Assembly (NCBI RefSeq): GCF_030503895.2
Contig: NZ_CP129970.2
Coordinates: forward strand, 746,001 to 810,000
Source of the DNA: Marivirga arenosa
Lineage (GTDB): Bacteria > Bacteroidota > Bacteroidia > Cytophagales > Cyclobacteriaceae
Direction: 5' to 3'
DNA length: 64,000 nucleotides
The position numbers were made by a program, and so were the translations under genes. Positions 35,858 to 45,883 of the stretch are shown here, in pieces. The stretch's first letter is position 1. The number at the start of each line of letters is the position of its first letter. Under the pieces are notes generated by a model. The model was not told the DNA's origin, searched no databases, and saw only the letters and a program-made list of their open reading frames with translations.

Positions 35858-36898
35858 ATGAAATTAAACGATCAATCAACCACCAATAAGTTACTATTAG
35901 TATTAGTTATCCCTGTAATATTTTACAGCCTTCAGTTGCTTTCTTTTATTTTCATTCCTTTAATGTTCGCCATTTTTATTGCACTATTATTTACACCTAT
36001 GATGCGGTGGATGAAGAAACGTAAAGTGCCTCAAATAATAGCGTTAGGAACGGTAGTTTTGATTTTAACATTCACTGGCTTTTCAACGATTAAGATCGTT
36101 CAAATGTCTGGTAAACAGATTCAAGATGGTAAATCTGAAATTTTCAGAAAACTAGATCATAAAGTTGAACAGGTGGTAACCCCTTTTGCAGAAACACTTG
36201 GCCTTGACCAGCAAAACGGAGGAAGTACTTTAAAAAGTCTAATGAAGAGTGACCGAATAGAGAGTTTGATTTTAGATAATTTCACCATTACCATTTCTTT
36301 CATCCAAAGCACTGTTGTCAATATTTTAATGACGCTTTTCTTTTTAATGCTTTTATTGGCGGGGTCCTTAAACTTTAAAGATATTCTTCAAAGTACATTA
36401 TTCTCTGGTGGCACTCAATCGGTAAAAACATTTATGAAAGTAGAAAGAAGTGTTTCAGACTTTTTAAAAGTAAAAATCTTTGTGAGTTTATTAACTGGAA
36501 TAGCTTTTGGAATAATTGCCTGGTCATTAGGAATAAGCTTCCCATTATTTTGGGGTTTATTAGCCTTTGTGATCAATTTTGTACAAATGGTTGGTTCAGT
36601 AATCTCAACTGTATTAGTGATGCTTTTTGCCTTTATAGAGATAGATAATCCTGGTACCCTATTATTGGCAGCCATACTATTTACAGGAGCTCAAGTTTTA
36701 TTTGGAGCTGTTTTAGAGCCTATTTTCATGGGGAAATCATTCTCCATTAATATCATTATAGTATTAATCATGCTGATGTTCTGGGGCTTCATATGGGGCG
36801 TTCCTGGTTTAATTTTATCGATTCCATTGACTGTATTGCTTAAAACAATTTTAAATGAGTTTCCAAGTGGTAAAAAGTTTGCAAAACTAATGTCCTAA
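35858..36898 (+). CDS. AI-2E family transporter (first of two)
   Basis: A 346-residue inner-membrane protein of the AI-2E/PerM family, with about seven to eight helices and the usual central amphipathic region (about 95-150). Recognisable parts are LLFTPMMRWMKKRKVPQ near the N-terminus and the C-terminal GGAxLGPxxG-like region FWGFIWGVPGLILSIPLTVLLKTI. Family members have been linked to AI-2 or Na+ export, but most are uncharacterised. An upstream TTG at 35804 extends the frame by 18 residues; the ATG at 35858 fits the family start better. Confidence 0.88.
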   Translation: MKLNDQSTTNKLLLVLVIPVIFYSLQLLSFIFIPLMFAIFIALLFTPMMRWMKKRKVPQIIALGTVVLILTFTGFSTIKIVQMSGKQIQDGKSEIFRKLDHKVEQVVTPFAETLGLDQQNGGSTLKSLMKSDRIESLILDNFTITISFIQSTVVNILMTLFFLMLLLAGSLNFKDILQSTLFSGGTQSVKTFMKVERSVSDFLKVKIFVSLLTGIAFGIIAWSLGISFPLFWGLLAFVINFVQMVGSVISTVLVMLFAFIEIDNPGTLLLAAILFTGAQVLFGAVLEPIFMGKSFSINIIIVLIMLMFWGFIWGVPGLILSIPLTVLLKTILNEFPSGKKFAKLMS

Positions 36899-37022
36899 CT
36901 ACTTAAAAAAGCTCAAGCAACAATTAAATTATCTGTCCTTATTCAGAAAGATTAGGATCTGGTTAATCTAAGGATCAAATATTTTTTGTATTTTAAACTA
37001 AACGATTAGCCTGAAACCATAC

Positions 37023-38708
37023 ATGTCCAAGAAGACACTTCATAAAAGAACCCTCATCATCTTTACAAGCTTGTTGGCTTCAGTTTTTATCGGTTGGCAG
37101 CTATTTAAAGAATTGAAAGTGAAGGCTTTTGTTGTGAACTCAATTCAAAGTGAATTAAATCATTATTTTGAGGATTCCATCAGTTTTGAAGTACAAAATA
37201 TTCGATTTCAGGTTCTAAAGAAAAAATTCACCTTAGAAAAGGTTAAGGTATTTTTAAGGACGAATGAAAATGATACCATTGCCAAATTAGAAATCCCTTC
37301 CATTTATTTTACATGGAATAAGTATTGGGAAACTTTTAACCAGGGATATTTTAAATTTGAATCATTGGACATTGAAAAAGCTAGGCTCCTCCTCCCTATC
37401 GATTTTGAAAAATTAAAGAACAGCAAAGCCTCGCGACCGTCTTTTGATGGTAGGTTTGAATTAGAATTAAGTAATTTTAATATAACAGATGGAGAAATTA
37501 TATTCTACGATAGAAAAGGAAAGAAGCATGGAAGTGTGTCTTCTCATTATGATTTGAAAGCCTCCCACTTATACTTTCAAAAAAATAAAACACTTACTTC
37601 TTTTAAAGATATAGCAGAAAAGATTGAAATAGAATTTAAGAAGCTCACTTACCATTTAAAAGATAAAATTCATCGCTTAGATGTAGAAAATATTTCTCTA
37701 GATGTCATTCATCAAAGTATAACTCTTCGATCTGTAAGATATCGCCCCATTTATACTCCAAAAAAGTTTGCTAAAATAATGATAGAACAGTCAAACCATA
37801 TTGACCTCTATTTGGATAGCGTTCGATTAACTAATGTAAATTGGGTAGGTGATAGCTTAATAGCGATTGAAAATATATATTCTAAAGACATTAAATTAAA
37901 GGTTACAAAGGATAAAAACTATCCATTACCTGAAAGCAGGTATATTCCGATATTAGTGAACTTATTGAAAAATAGTAGTACAATAATTGACGTCAGGAAA
38001 TGCAATATTGAAAATTTTGACCTGCATTATCATGAAATCCCTAATGGTAAAAATGAACTAGCTAAGGTCTATATCTCGAATATTGATCTAGCGATTAATA
38101 ATATTACAAATCATGCTGACAGCCTGCTGAAATACGGCCATTTCTTGCATATAAATGCTAATGGTCAATTCTATAATGAAGGCAAACTTAAATCAACAAT
38201 TAAATATGACCTTAATTCCAATTATGGCTATTTTGAGGTATCAGGGAAATTAGAACCAATGAATTTGAATGCTATAAATCAATATCTTACCGTTTCATAT
38301 CCAGTAGCCATTACCACTGGACGACTTGATGATTTATACTTTAATTATTCAGGCGGAAATAAAGCAGTAAGCGGAGAGATGGAGTTGAGATATTCAGATT
38401 TAAATATTCGCTTCTATAAAATTCTAAATGAGGAAGAAAAAGGTGATAAAGCGCTTAGCTGGTTAGCAAACGTGGCATTAGCGCAGAATAACCCCAGAAA
38501 AAATGGTAGATTTAGAGTTGGGAAAATTAAATTCAAAAGAGACACAAGAAAATCCATGTTTAGTTATTGGTCTAACAGCCTGATTTCTGGTTTCCAATCA
38601 ACGATAGGATTAGAGAAGCCTGCACGAATAGAAAAATTAGAACCTCATAATCAGGAAGATAACTTGTGGGAAAAGATAGGTTTAGGAAAGGAGGTAGAAA
38701 GTGAATAA
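37023..38708 (+). CDS. AsmA-like inner-membrane-anchored protein
   Basis: A 561-residue protein with one N-terminal helix (about 9-26) and a long periplasmic region of beta strands. Features such as FESLDIEKARLLLPIDF, LSNFNITDGEIIFYDRKGK and the C-terminal GRLDDLYFNYSGGNKAVSG-MELRYSDL match the AsmA/DUF748 repeating-groove proteins, some of which carry lipid between membranes. Only the general fold can be claimed. Its end overlaps the next gene by 8 bases, so the two are coupled. Function here is unknown. Confidence 0.75.
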   Translation: MSKKTLHKRTLIIFTSLLASVFIGWQLFKELKVKAFVVNSIQSELNHYFEDSISFEVQNIRFQVLKKKFTLEKVKVFLRTNENDTIAKLEIPSIYFTWNKYWETFNQGYFKFESLDIEKARLLLPIDFEKLKNSKASRPSFDGRFELELSNFNITDGEIIFYDRKGKKHGSVSSHYDLKASHLYFQKNKTLTSFKDIAEKIEIEFKKLTYHLKDKIHRLDVENISLDVIHQSITLRSVRYRPIYTPKKFAKIMIEQSNHIDLYLDSVRLTNVNWVGDSLIAIENIYSKDIKLKVTKDKNYPLPESRYIPILVNLLKNSSTIIDVRKCNIENFDLHYHEIPNGKNELAKVYISNIDLAINNITNHADSLLKYGHFLHINANGQFYNEGKLKSTIKYDLNSNYGYFEVSGKLEPMNLNAINQYLTVSYPVAITTGRLDDLYFNYSGGNKAVSGEMELRYSDLNIRFYKILNEEEKGDKALSWLANVALAQNNPRKNGRFRVGKIKFKRDTRKSMFSYWSNSLISGFQSTIGLEKPARIEKLEPHNQEDNLWEKIGLGKEVESE

Positions 38709-39738
38709 GCTTAAGATTTCGCTAGGATTTTTAATCATGATTATCCTTTTATTATCAGCCCACTCATTTTTTAATAAAATTTCAGAACCTGCAAAACATA
38801 ATAGAATTAACGGCTTCAATCTAGTAGCACCTTCCAAACCCTTCCCTATTGATTCACTAACGAGCATTAAAAACATAGGCGCAGATTGGGTGGCAATAGT
38901 GCCTTACGCATTCTGCAATGCGGAAACTGCTGAAATTATTTTTGATCATCCTCGGCAGTGGTGGGGAGAAAAACCAGAAGGTGTGATTGAAACCATAAAA
39001 ATGGCGAAATCACAAGGATTAAAAATTATGCTCAAACCTCACCTCTGGGTAGGAGGTCAAGGATGGGCTGGAGACCTAAACTTTGAAACGGATAGTTTAT
39101 GGCTCAAATTTCATGATGATTATAAGCGATACTTATTCACTTATGCTCAAATTGCTGACTCGCTTGATGTAGAAATATTGTGCATAGGAACGGAGATTAG
39201 AAACTCTAGCTTAAATCACAATAACTTTTGGACAAGCTTAATCGATAGTCTTAAATTACAATACCAGGGTAAATTAACCTACGCGGCTAATTGGGATGAA
39301 TATGATAAAATTCAGTTTTGGAACCAGCTCGACTATATTGGAATAGATGCTTACTTCCCTCTTAGCGATGAAAAATCTCCCTCTAAAATTGAATTACTAA
39401 ATGCCTGGAAAACTCCTAAAAAAGAGATGAAGAAAATTCATCTAAAGTATGATAAACCTATACTTTTTACTGAATTTGGATATGAAAGTGTAGAGTACAA
39501 TACCATGGGACACTGGAAGCTATCTAAAGATACGCTTCAAGTGAATTATCCAAATCAAAGCTTAGCTTTTGAAGCACTTTTCGAATCTCTAAAAGAAGAA
39601 AAATGGTGGTCAGGTGGCTTTATTTGGAAGTGGCATTTAAATCGAAATGGGAAACATAGAAGGACTATAAAAGCCTATACCCCTCAAGATAAGCCTGCAC
39701 TAGAACTTATTAAAGAAGAATATAAACATTATTTTTAA
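38701..39738 (+). CDS. GH113-like glycosidase (TIM barrel), membrane-anchored
   Basis: A 345-residue protein with an N-terminal signal-anchor (about 5-20). The barrel resembles glycoside hydrolase family 113: RQWWGEKPEGVIETIKMA, IMLKPHLWVGGQGWAGDL, the acid/base Glu in CIGTEIRNS and the nucleophile Glu in LFTEFGYES, both at barrel strand ends. GH113 members are beta-mannanases, but many relatives act on other glycans. It overlaps the AsmA-like gene by 8 bases and precedes an AI-2E gene by 11. The substrate is unknown. Confidence 0.8.
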   Translation: MNKLKISLGFLIMIILLLSAHSFFNKISEPAKHNRINGFNLVAPSKPFPIDSLTSIKNIGADWVAIVPYAFCNAETAEIIFDHPRQWWGEKPEGVIETIKMAKSQGLKIMLKPHLWVGGQGWAGDLNFETDSLWLKFHDDYKRYLFTYAQIADSLDVEILCIGTEIRNSSLNHNNFWTSLIDSLKLQYQGKLTYAANWDEYDKIQFWNQLDYIGIDAYFPLSDEKSPSKIELLNAWKTPKKEMKKIHLKYDKPILFTEFGYESVEYNTMGHWKLSKDTLQVNYPNQSLAFEALFESLKEEKWWSGGFIWKWHLNRNGKHRRTIKAYTPQDKPALELIKEEYKHYF

Positions 39739-39749
39739 ACTCTAGATCT

Positions 39750-40868
39750 ATGAAAGTTTCATTTCAGAAATCATTTTTCACTCTTGCATTTATTGCTATA
39801 CTAATTTGGTTTTTAGTAGTAGCAAAATCTATTTTAATCCCTTTAGGGATCGCATTGCTATTAGCCTTTATTCTTTACCCACTACATAAAAAATTTACCA
39901 GCTGGGGACTAGGAAATATTTTGGCTGCTTTTCTATCTATTTTGTTGTTAATCCTCATTATAGGCGGAGGCATTACTTTTTTCTCAACAGAAATCATTTC
40001 ACTTTCTGATGAAATCAGCAATTTTGGTCAAAAGCTATCAAAGCTTTACACTGACCTCATTGTATATATAAATGAGAACACAAGCTTTTTTAAAGATCTT
40101 AATAAAGATCAATTGCTGAATGATTTAAAATCGTGGCTTAAAAGTTCTGCAGGTAGTTTATTAGGTGGCACGTTTAATGGTACTGCAAATTTTCTTACTG
40201 GTTTAATTACTACCATTATTTACATGTTTTTATTTCTGATCTATAATAAAGGGTTTATCAGAGCATTTATGAAGTTTTCACCTGAGGGAAAAAAGGCGGA
40301 TTTCTTCAAAATGTTGAAAGGAATTCAACAAGTAGGGCAAAAGTATCTATCGGGTATGTTGGTATTGATTTTAATTTTAGGCTTTGCCAATAGTATTGGC
40401 TTATGGATTATTGGAATCGACAGCCCTTTTCTGTTTGGTTTCTTAGCTGCTTCACTATCGATCATCCCATATATCGGAACAACATTAGGAGCTACTATAC
40501 CAGTTCTCTATGCTTTTATGTCACACGACCAATTATGGGTGCCTTTAGCAGTAGCTATACTATTTTGGTTTATTCAATTGATAGAAAGCAATTTTTTAAG
40601 TCCTAAAGTAGTTGGAAACAGCGTCAATGTTAATGCTTTTGCAGCTATATTAAGTTTAATAGTAGGTGCCTCTATTTGGGGAGTTGCTGGAATGGTTTTA
40701 TTTCTTCCCTTTGCTGCAATGCTAAAAGTGATTTGTGAAGAATATGATTCATTAAAGCCAATAGCCTTATTAATTGGCAATTCTAATTTTCAGGATGGTG
40801 AAGCTGATGGAAGGGGACTCTTTAAAAAGTTAAAGGATTTTGTAAGTAAGAAAGCCTCTACTAAATAA
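39750..40868 (+). CDS. AI-2E family transporter (second of two)
   Basis: A 372-residue paralogue of the protein encoded at 35858, with the same layout: two N-terminal helices, an amphipathic region (about 80-130) and a C-terminal cluster of helices containing IIPYIGTTLGATIPVLYAF and IWGVAGMVLFLPFAAMLKVI. It sits 11 bases after the glycosidase gene, so the AsmA-like, glycosidase and AI-2E genes look like one transcription unit. The gene ends 4 bases before the convergent ruvC. Confidence 0.88.
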   Translation: MKVSFQKSFFTLAFIAILIWFLVVAKSILIPLGIALLLAFILYPLHKKFTSWGLGNILAAFLSILLLILIIGGGITFFSTEIISLSDEISNFGQKLSKLYTDLIVYINENTSFFKDLNKDQLLNDLKSWLKSSAGSLLGGTFNGTANFLTGLITTIIYMFLFLIYNKGFIRAFMKFSPEGKKADFFKMLKGIQQVGQKYLSGMLVLILILGFANSIGLWIIGIDSPFLFGFLAASLSIIPYIGTTLGATIPVLYAFMSHDQLWVPLAVAILFWFIQLIESNFLSPKVVGNSVNVNAFAAILSLIVGASIWGVAGMVLFLPFAAMLKVICEEYDSLKPIALLIGNSNFQDGEADGRGLFKKLKDFVSKKASTK

Positions 40869-40872
40869 ATTT

Positions 40873-41421
40873 TTATTTTTTCACTCTACCAGGATTATCG
40901 TTTATGAAAGCTTTCCAGCTTTTTGGACCACTAGCTGTTTTGCCTCCCTGAAAATGATGGCAAACTGCCACCCCTAAAGCATCGGTAGCATCTAAAAGCT
41001 TGGGGATTTCTTTAATACCTAATAAAGTTTTGAGCATTTCAGCTACCTGCTCTTTAGAAGCATTTCCATTTCCGGTAACCGATTGTTTTACTTTTTTGGG
41101 AGCATATTCTGATATAGGCAAATCTAAGCGTAAGGCAGCGGCCATTGCCACCCCTTGCGCTCTTCCTAACTTCAACATTGATTGGATATTCTTTCCATAG
41201 AAAGGAGCCTCTAAGGCAACTTCGTCTGGAGTATAATCTTCAATTAAACTAGTTACCCGGTCAAAAATCTTTCGAAGTTTAATCTCATGATTGACATATT
41301 TAGATAAATGGATCACTCCATATTGCAACATAGACATTTTGTTACCAGTGATTTGAATCACGCCATATCCCATGACTGAAGTTCCAGGATCGAGTCCCAA
41401 TATGATTTTATCTTTCTTCAT
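40873..41421 (-). CDS. ruvC: Holliday junction resolvase RuvC
   Basis: A 182-residue endonuclease that cuts Holliday junctions bound by RuvAB. The RNase H-like fold starts IILGLDPGTSVMGYG, with the first catalytic Asp at residue 11. The second acidic residue is in EVALEAPFYGKN and the last two lie in the terminal helix region (LLDATDALGVAVCHH). Length is slightly above the usual 160-175 because of a short C-terminal tail. It lies 46 bases downstream of polA on the same strand, so the two may be co-transcribed. Confidence 0.95.
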   Translation of the reverse strand: MKKDKIILGLDPGTSVMGYGVIQITGNKMSMLQYGVIHLSKYVNHEIKLRKIFDRVTSLIEDYTPDEVALEAPFYGKNIQSMLKLGRAQGVAMAAALRLDLPISEYAPKKVKQSVTGNGNASKEQVAEMLKTLLGIKEIPKLLDATDALGVAVCHHFQGGKTASGPKSWKAFINDNPGRVKK

Positions 41422-41467
41422 TCCCCATATCTTGCCAACCTGAAAACATATAATCTTGCAAACTTAT

Positions 41468-44278
41468 TTAATGCGCTTCACTCCAATTATCTGCTACTCC
41501 TACACCTATTTCCATTGGAACTTCTAAATCCATGGCATTTTTCATAAGATCTACTACTTTTTCCTGCAGCTTTTGGATTTCATCCTTATGGGCATCAAAA
41601 ATCAATTCATCATGCACCTGCATAATCATTTTAGATTTTAGATTTTCTTTTTCCATCCACTTTTGAATGTTGATCATTGCAATCTTGATCATATCAGCAG
41701 CGCTACCTTGAATTGGAGCATTTATAGCATTTCGTTCTGCATAACCACGAACCGTCTGATTTCGAGAATTAATATCACGTAACCATCGCTTTCTACCTAA
41801 TATAGTGGTGACATATTCATGCTCTCTAGCATCTTCTTTCACCTTTTCCATATACTCATGGACTTTAGGGAATTCTTTAAAATAAGCTTTAATAATATCA
41901 GAAGCTTCTGATCTGGAAATATTTAAATTTTGTGCTAAGCCAAAAGCAGAAATTCCATAGATAATTCCAAAGTTCACCTCTTTGGCTTTTCTTCTCATTC
42001 CAGGATCTACATCATCTAATTCAACACCAAACACCTTAGCAGCAGTGGTAGCATGTATATCTCTACCATTTTTGAAGGCTTCCATCATGGCTTCATCTTG
42101 TGAAAATGCCGCCATTATTCTTAACTCAATTTGAGAATAATCAGCCGCCATTAATTGGTAATTCTCATCGCGTGGTACAAAGGCTTTTCTAATTAGCCTT
42201 CCCTTTTCGGTGCGAATTGGAATGTTTTGAAGATTTGGATTATTTGAACTTAGTCTTCCAGTAGCCGCAACCGCTTGTCGATAATCGGTATGAACTCTTC
42301 CATCTTTCTTGCTGATCAGTTTCGGAAGCGCATCCACATAAGTAGATTTCAATTTTTGATATTCTCTAAACTCTAAAATTTTAGCAGCTATTTCATGCTC
42401 TTGCGCTAACTTTGAGAGAATTTCTTCTCCTGTAGCGTATTGACCTGTTTTGGTTTTCTTTGGCTTTTCAACCAATTTCATCTTATCGAAAAGTACTTCC
42501 CCTAATTGCTTAGGAGAGGCAATATTAAACTCCTGTCCCGCTATTTCATATATCCTTTCCTGAGCTTCGAGCGCAGCGGTTTCTAACTCCTTGGACATTT
42601 TTGAAAGTGCTTCCTTATCAATTTTCACGCCTTCATATTCCATCTCTGCCAACACATATGACAATGGTTCTTCAACCTCATGCAGCAGTTTATCTAGATT
42701 GTTTTCTTTAATTTCTTTTTCTAATACATGCTTGAGTTGTAATGTAATGTCAGCATCTTCACCCGCATATTCCACTACATCTTCAACCGGAACATCACGC
42801 ATATTTCCTTGTTTAGCTCCTTTTTTACCGATCAACTCAGTAATAGAAACTGGAGTATAGTTCAAATAATTCTCTGCCATAACATCCATATTATGACGAG
42901 TTTCAGGATCAATTAAATAATGCGCCAACATGGTATCAAACATTTTACCTTGAACTTTAACACCATAATTTCGCATTACCTGAATGTCGTACTTCAAATT
43001 TTGCCCTATTTTAACAATATCTTGATTCTCGAGAACTTCTTTGAATTCATTCGCTATTTTTTGAGCTTCTTTTTGATCTTCTGGGAAGGGAACATAATAG
43101 GCTTCTCCCGCTACATAGGCAAATGCGAGTCCTACCAATTCAGCATCAGTAGGTTCTAAACTTGTAGTTTCAGTATCAAAACAAAACTCATCTTGGATAG
43201 ATAAATAAGTAATTAGCTCTTCCCTTAGCTCGGGAGTATCAATTAAATTATATTGATGTTTAGTATTGGCTAAAGTCCTGCGCTCTTCTGGTTCCTCCTC
43301 TTTCTCTGCAGCCTCCTCAGGAGTATCAGTAAACATTGAAATTTGAGCAGGATCAGCTTTTGAAGAAGATTTACCTGTATTAGCAGGTTCCTCTCCTAAT
43401 ACTCTTTTCATTAAGGTTCTAAATTCTAGCTCTTCAAAAAGCTCTTTCAAGGCCTCTTCATTTGGTTCATCCAGAACCAATTTATCTGGTTCGTAGGCGA
43501 GAGGCACGTCAATTTTGATGGTAGCTAGTTTCTTAGAAAGTAAGGCCTGTTCCTTATTAGCCTCCACTTTTTCTTTCATTTTCCCTTTTAAGTCTTCCGT
43601 ATTTTCTAAAAGACCTTCCACAGACCCATACTGCTTTAAGAATTTGATAGCAGTTTTTGCTCCTACTCCTGGAATACCTGGAATATTATCAACTGCATCA
43701 CCTTGAAGACCGAGTATATCGATTACTTGCTCAACTCTATCGATATCAAATTTCTTCTTTACTTCTTCAATTCCTAATACATCAACTCCATTGCCCATGA
43801 AAGCAGGTTTATATAGAAAAACATTATCAGTTACCAATTGAGCATAATCTTTATCGGGAGTCATCATATAAACTTTGAAACCGTCTTCACCTGCTTGCTT
43901 GGCAATGGTTCCGATAATATCATCCGCTTCAAATCCATCTTTAATTAAAACTGGTATATTAAAAGCCTCCACTATCTTTTTGACATACGGTATTGCCACT
44001 CTAATATCTTCGGGTTGCTCTTCTCGTTGTGCTTTATATTCTGGAAATTCCTCATGACGAAATGTTGGGGCAGAAGTATCAAAAGCAACACCAATATGAC
44101 TTGGTTTTTCTTTCTTTAATATTTCTAAAAGGGTATTTGTAAAGCCTAATGCTGCCCCAGTATTCATCCCTTTTGAATTGATTCGGGGTGTTTTACTAAA
44201 AGCAAAATGAGCTCTATAGATTAGAGCCATTGCATCAAGTAGAAATAATTTTTTATCAGTATCAGGTGTGTTAGCCAT
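41468..44278 (-). CDS. polA: DNA polymerase I with 5'-3' and 3'-5' exonuclease domains
   Basis: A 936-residue DNA polymerase I for repair and Okazaki-fragment processing. The 5' nuclease covers about 1-295 (KLFLLDAMALIYRAHFAF; DGFEADDIIGTIA; GDAVDNIPGIPGVGAKTA). The proofreading domain (about 340-535) keeps its acidic residues (FCFDTETTSLEP). The polymerase domain follows: motif A DYSQIELRIMAAFSQD, motif B RRKAKEVNFGIIYGIS and motif C QVHDELIF. A low-complexity linker rich in E and P at about 300-340 joins the first two. All key residues appear present. Confidence 0.97.
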   Translation of the reverse strand: MANTPDTDKKLFLLDAMALIYRAHFAFSKTPRINSKGMNTGAALGFTNTLLEILKKEKPSHIGVAFDTSAPTFRHEEFPEYKAQREEQPEDIRVAIPYVKKIVEAFNIPVLIKDGFEADDIIGTIAKQAGEDGFKVYMMTPDKDYAQLVTDNVFLYKPAFMGNGVDVLGIEEVKKKFDIDRVEQVIDILGLQGDAVDNIPGIPGVGAKTAIKFLKQYGSVEGLLENTEDLKGKMKEKVEANKEQALLSKKLATIKIDVPLAYEPDKLVLDEPNEEALKELFEELEFRTLMKRVLGEEPANTGKSSSKADPAQISMFTDTPEEAAEKEEEPEERRTLANTKHQYNLIDTPELREELITYLSIQDEFCFDTETTSLEPTDAELVGLAFAYVAGEAYYVPFPEDQKEAQKIANEFKEVLENQDIVKIGQNLKYDIQVMRNYGVKVQGKMFDTMLAHYLIDPETRHNMDVMAENYLNYTPVSITELIGKKGAKQGNMRDVPVEDVVEYAGEDADITLQLKHVLEKEIKENNLDKLLHEVEEPLSYVLAEMEYEGVKIDKEALSKMSKELETAALEAQERIYEIAGQEFNIASPKQLGEVLFDKMKLVEKPKKTKTGQYATGEEILSKLAQEHEIAAKILEFREYQKLKSTYVDALPKLISKKDGRVHTDYRQAVAATGRLSSNNPNLQNIPIRTEKGRLIRKAFVPRDENYQLMAADYSQIELRIMAAFSQDEAMMEAFKNGRDIHATTAAKVFGVELDDVDPGMRRKAKEVNFGIIYGISAFGLAQNLNISRSEASDIIKAYFKEFPKVHEYMEKVKEDAREHEYVTTILGRKRWLRDINSRNQTVRGYAERNAINAPIQGSAADMIKIAMINIQKWMEKENLKSKMIMQVHDELIFDAHKDEIQKLQEKVVDLMKNAMDLEVPMEIGVGVADNWSEAH

Positions 44279-44377
44279 ATGAATTAGTATCTAAATCTTA
44301 AAGGATTTTAAAGTTAGAAAAATGTTAAGCGAAAAGGAATGCCAAGGGCATAAATCCTAATTGAAATGGATTATTTT

Positions 44378-45742
44378 TTATAATTGTTTCCCTTTCAATA
44401 CTACACTTTCTAATGATCGTATATTTTCTAAATTATCAAGTGGGTTTTTGTTAAGAATAATAATATCAGCCACTTTACCCTTTTCAATGCTTCCATAAAA
44501 TTCGCTCAATCCTAAATATGCAGGACCATTAATTATAGAAGTGCTTAAAACCTCTGATGGTGTTAAACCTGTAGCGCTTAAGCTAAATAACTCCCCCCAT
44601 AAAGCCTCCCCAGGATAAACAAATGAATTAAAAGGGCCACAATCAGACCCTGCTAAAATAGAAACGCCATTATCAACCATAGCAGGCACCATTTCACGAG
44701 CTAAATCAGATACTTTTGATCTCATTTGACTACCCGATGCTTTTGCTCTTTTTGCAGATTCAATTCTCCCTTTATAAGTTTCTTGAATACCTGGACCTAT
44801 GTCAGACAATAAGGAATCTGAACTATGATCTTCATCTGCAAGCATAGAAAGCACTTTTCCGATATAGAGTGTTGGAGTGATGTAAACATCATTAGAAGCC
44901 ATTTTTTTGAAAAAGTTTTTTGCTAATTCCTCATCATAAGTATCCGTAATCATTTCCATCATGCCATATCCTAAACCTAATTCCGTTAAACTATCAGCTT
45001 TAGGAGAACATGCTTTCATGCTGTAATACATATGTTCGCTTCCGTCTAAACCTAAATCAATAGCCTGATTCAAATCAGCAGACATCGGCATATGACCTGT
45101 AGTTTTCAGTCCTCTTTTTTCTGCAGCTTTTATGATCGCATAAAAATTTTCAGCGGTTAAACTCCCATCATACATCTTCACATAATCAGCTCCAATTTTT
45201 TGGAGTGAGTCTAATGCTTTTTCAATATCATTTTCATTATTAATTTTTATAGAACCCGCCCAAGCTGGATTAGGCCCATCTAATTTAGGTCCCGAAGTGA
45301 AAATATGTGGGCCAGTCAATTTTTTGTTTTGAATTGTTTTCCTCCATTCTAAAACCGAAGGAGTGATATCTCCTCCTGCATCTCGAACTGTCGTAATACC
45401 AAATTTGGGAAATAGCTTTAGTAAACTTCTATTCTCCTCTATCAATTCTTCACCTCCTCTAAAATGAACATGATTATCCCATAAACCCGGCATTATATAT
45501 TTCCCTTCAAGATCAATAGATGCATTACCTTCGAAGGCAGGAAGTTCAGACATTCCTCCCACTGAAAAAATAGTGTCTCCCTTAATGGCTACAAACTGAC
45601 TTTCAATTATTTCATCATTTTTAACATCAATTATAGATGCATTATTTAATAAAAGGTCAACTTTGGTGGACTCTTGATTTGAACAAGAGAATAATATAAT
45701 TCCAATCAAGGATGTAAAGAAGAAATTAAGAATGTGCTTCAT
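44378..45742 (-). CDS. Amidohydrolase family lipoprotein (imidazolonepropionase-like)
   Basis: A 454-residue secreted amidohydrolase. The lipobox IILFSCSNQES puts the lipid-modified Cys near residue 20. The metal-dependent barrel retains its ligands: DNHVHFRGG (HxH), the Lys-containing VKMYDGSL, GHMPMSADL, GSEHMYY and AGSDCGPF (final Asp). The N- and C-terminal strands form the usual composite domain (DIIILNKNPLDNLENI). Related enzymes cleave N-acyl or dipeptide bonds; the substrate is unknown. It is divergent from a glycosidase-like lipoprotein gene. Confidence 0.88.
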   Translation of the reverse strand: MKHILNFFFTSLIGIILFSCSNQESTKVDLLLNNASIIDVKNDEIIESQFVAIKGDTIFSVGGMSELPAFEGNASIDLEGKYIMPGLWDNHVHFRGGEELIEENRSLLKLFPKFGITTVRDAGGDITPSVLEWRKTIQNKKLTGPHIFTSGPKLDGPNPAWAGSIKINNENDIEKALDSLQKIGADYVKMYDGSLTAENFYAIIKAAEKRGLKTTGHMPMSADLNQAIDLGLDGSEHMYYSMKACSPKADSLTELGLGYGMMEMITDTYDEELAKNFFKKMASNDVYITPTLYIGKVLSMLADEDHSSDSLLSDIGPGIQETYKGRIESAKRAKASGSQMRSKVSDLAREMVPAMVDNGVSILAGSDCGPFNSFVYPGEALWGELFSLSATGLTPSEVLSTSIINGPAYLGLSEFYGSIEKGKVADIIILNKNPLDNLENIRSLESVVLKGKQL

Positions 45743-45883
45743 GATGATTTTTCTTTAAATATAATCATAAATGATAAGTCAGCTTTTAGAAAACATGAAT
45801 TCTTATCCCTAATGAATACATAGAGGTCATTTTCAAAAATGCCTTTAAATACAATAATGACTTGATTTTTGTATATTCACTTT

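Noticed and set aside
44349-44380. Short inverted repeat (AATCC ... GGATT) with a T-run upstream of polA
   Set aside because: The T-run follows on the plus strand, where no gene ends; both flanking genes read on the minus strand, so it is probably chance.
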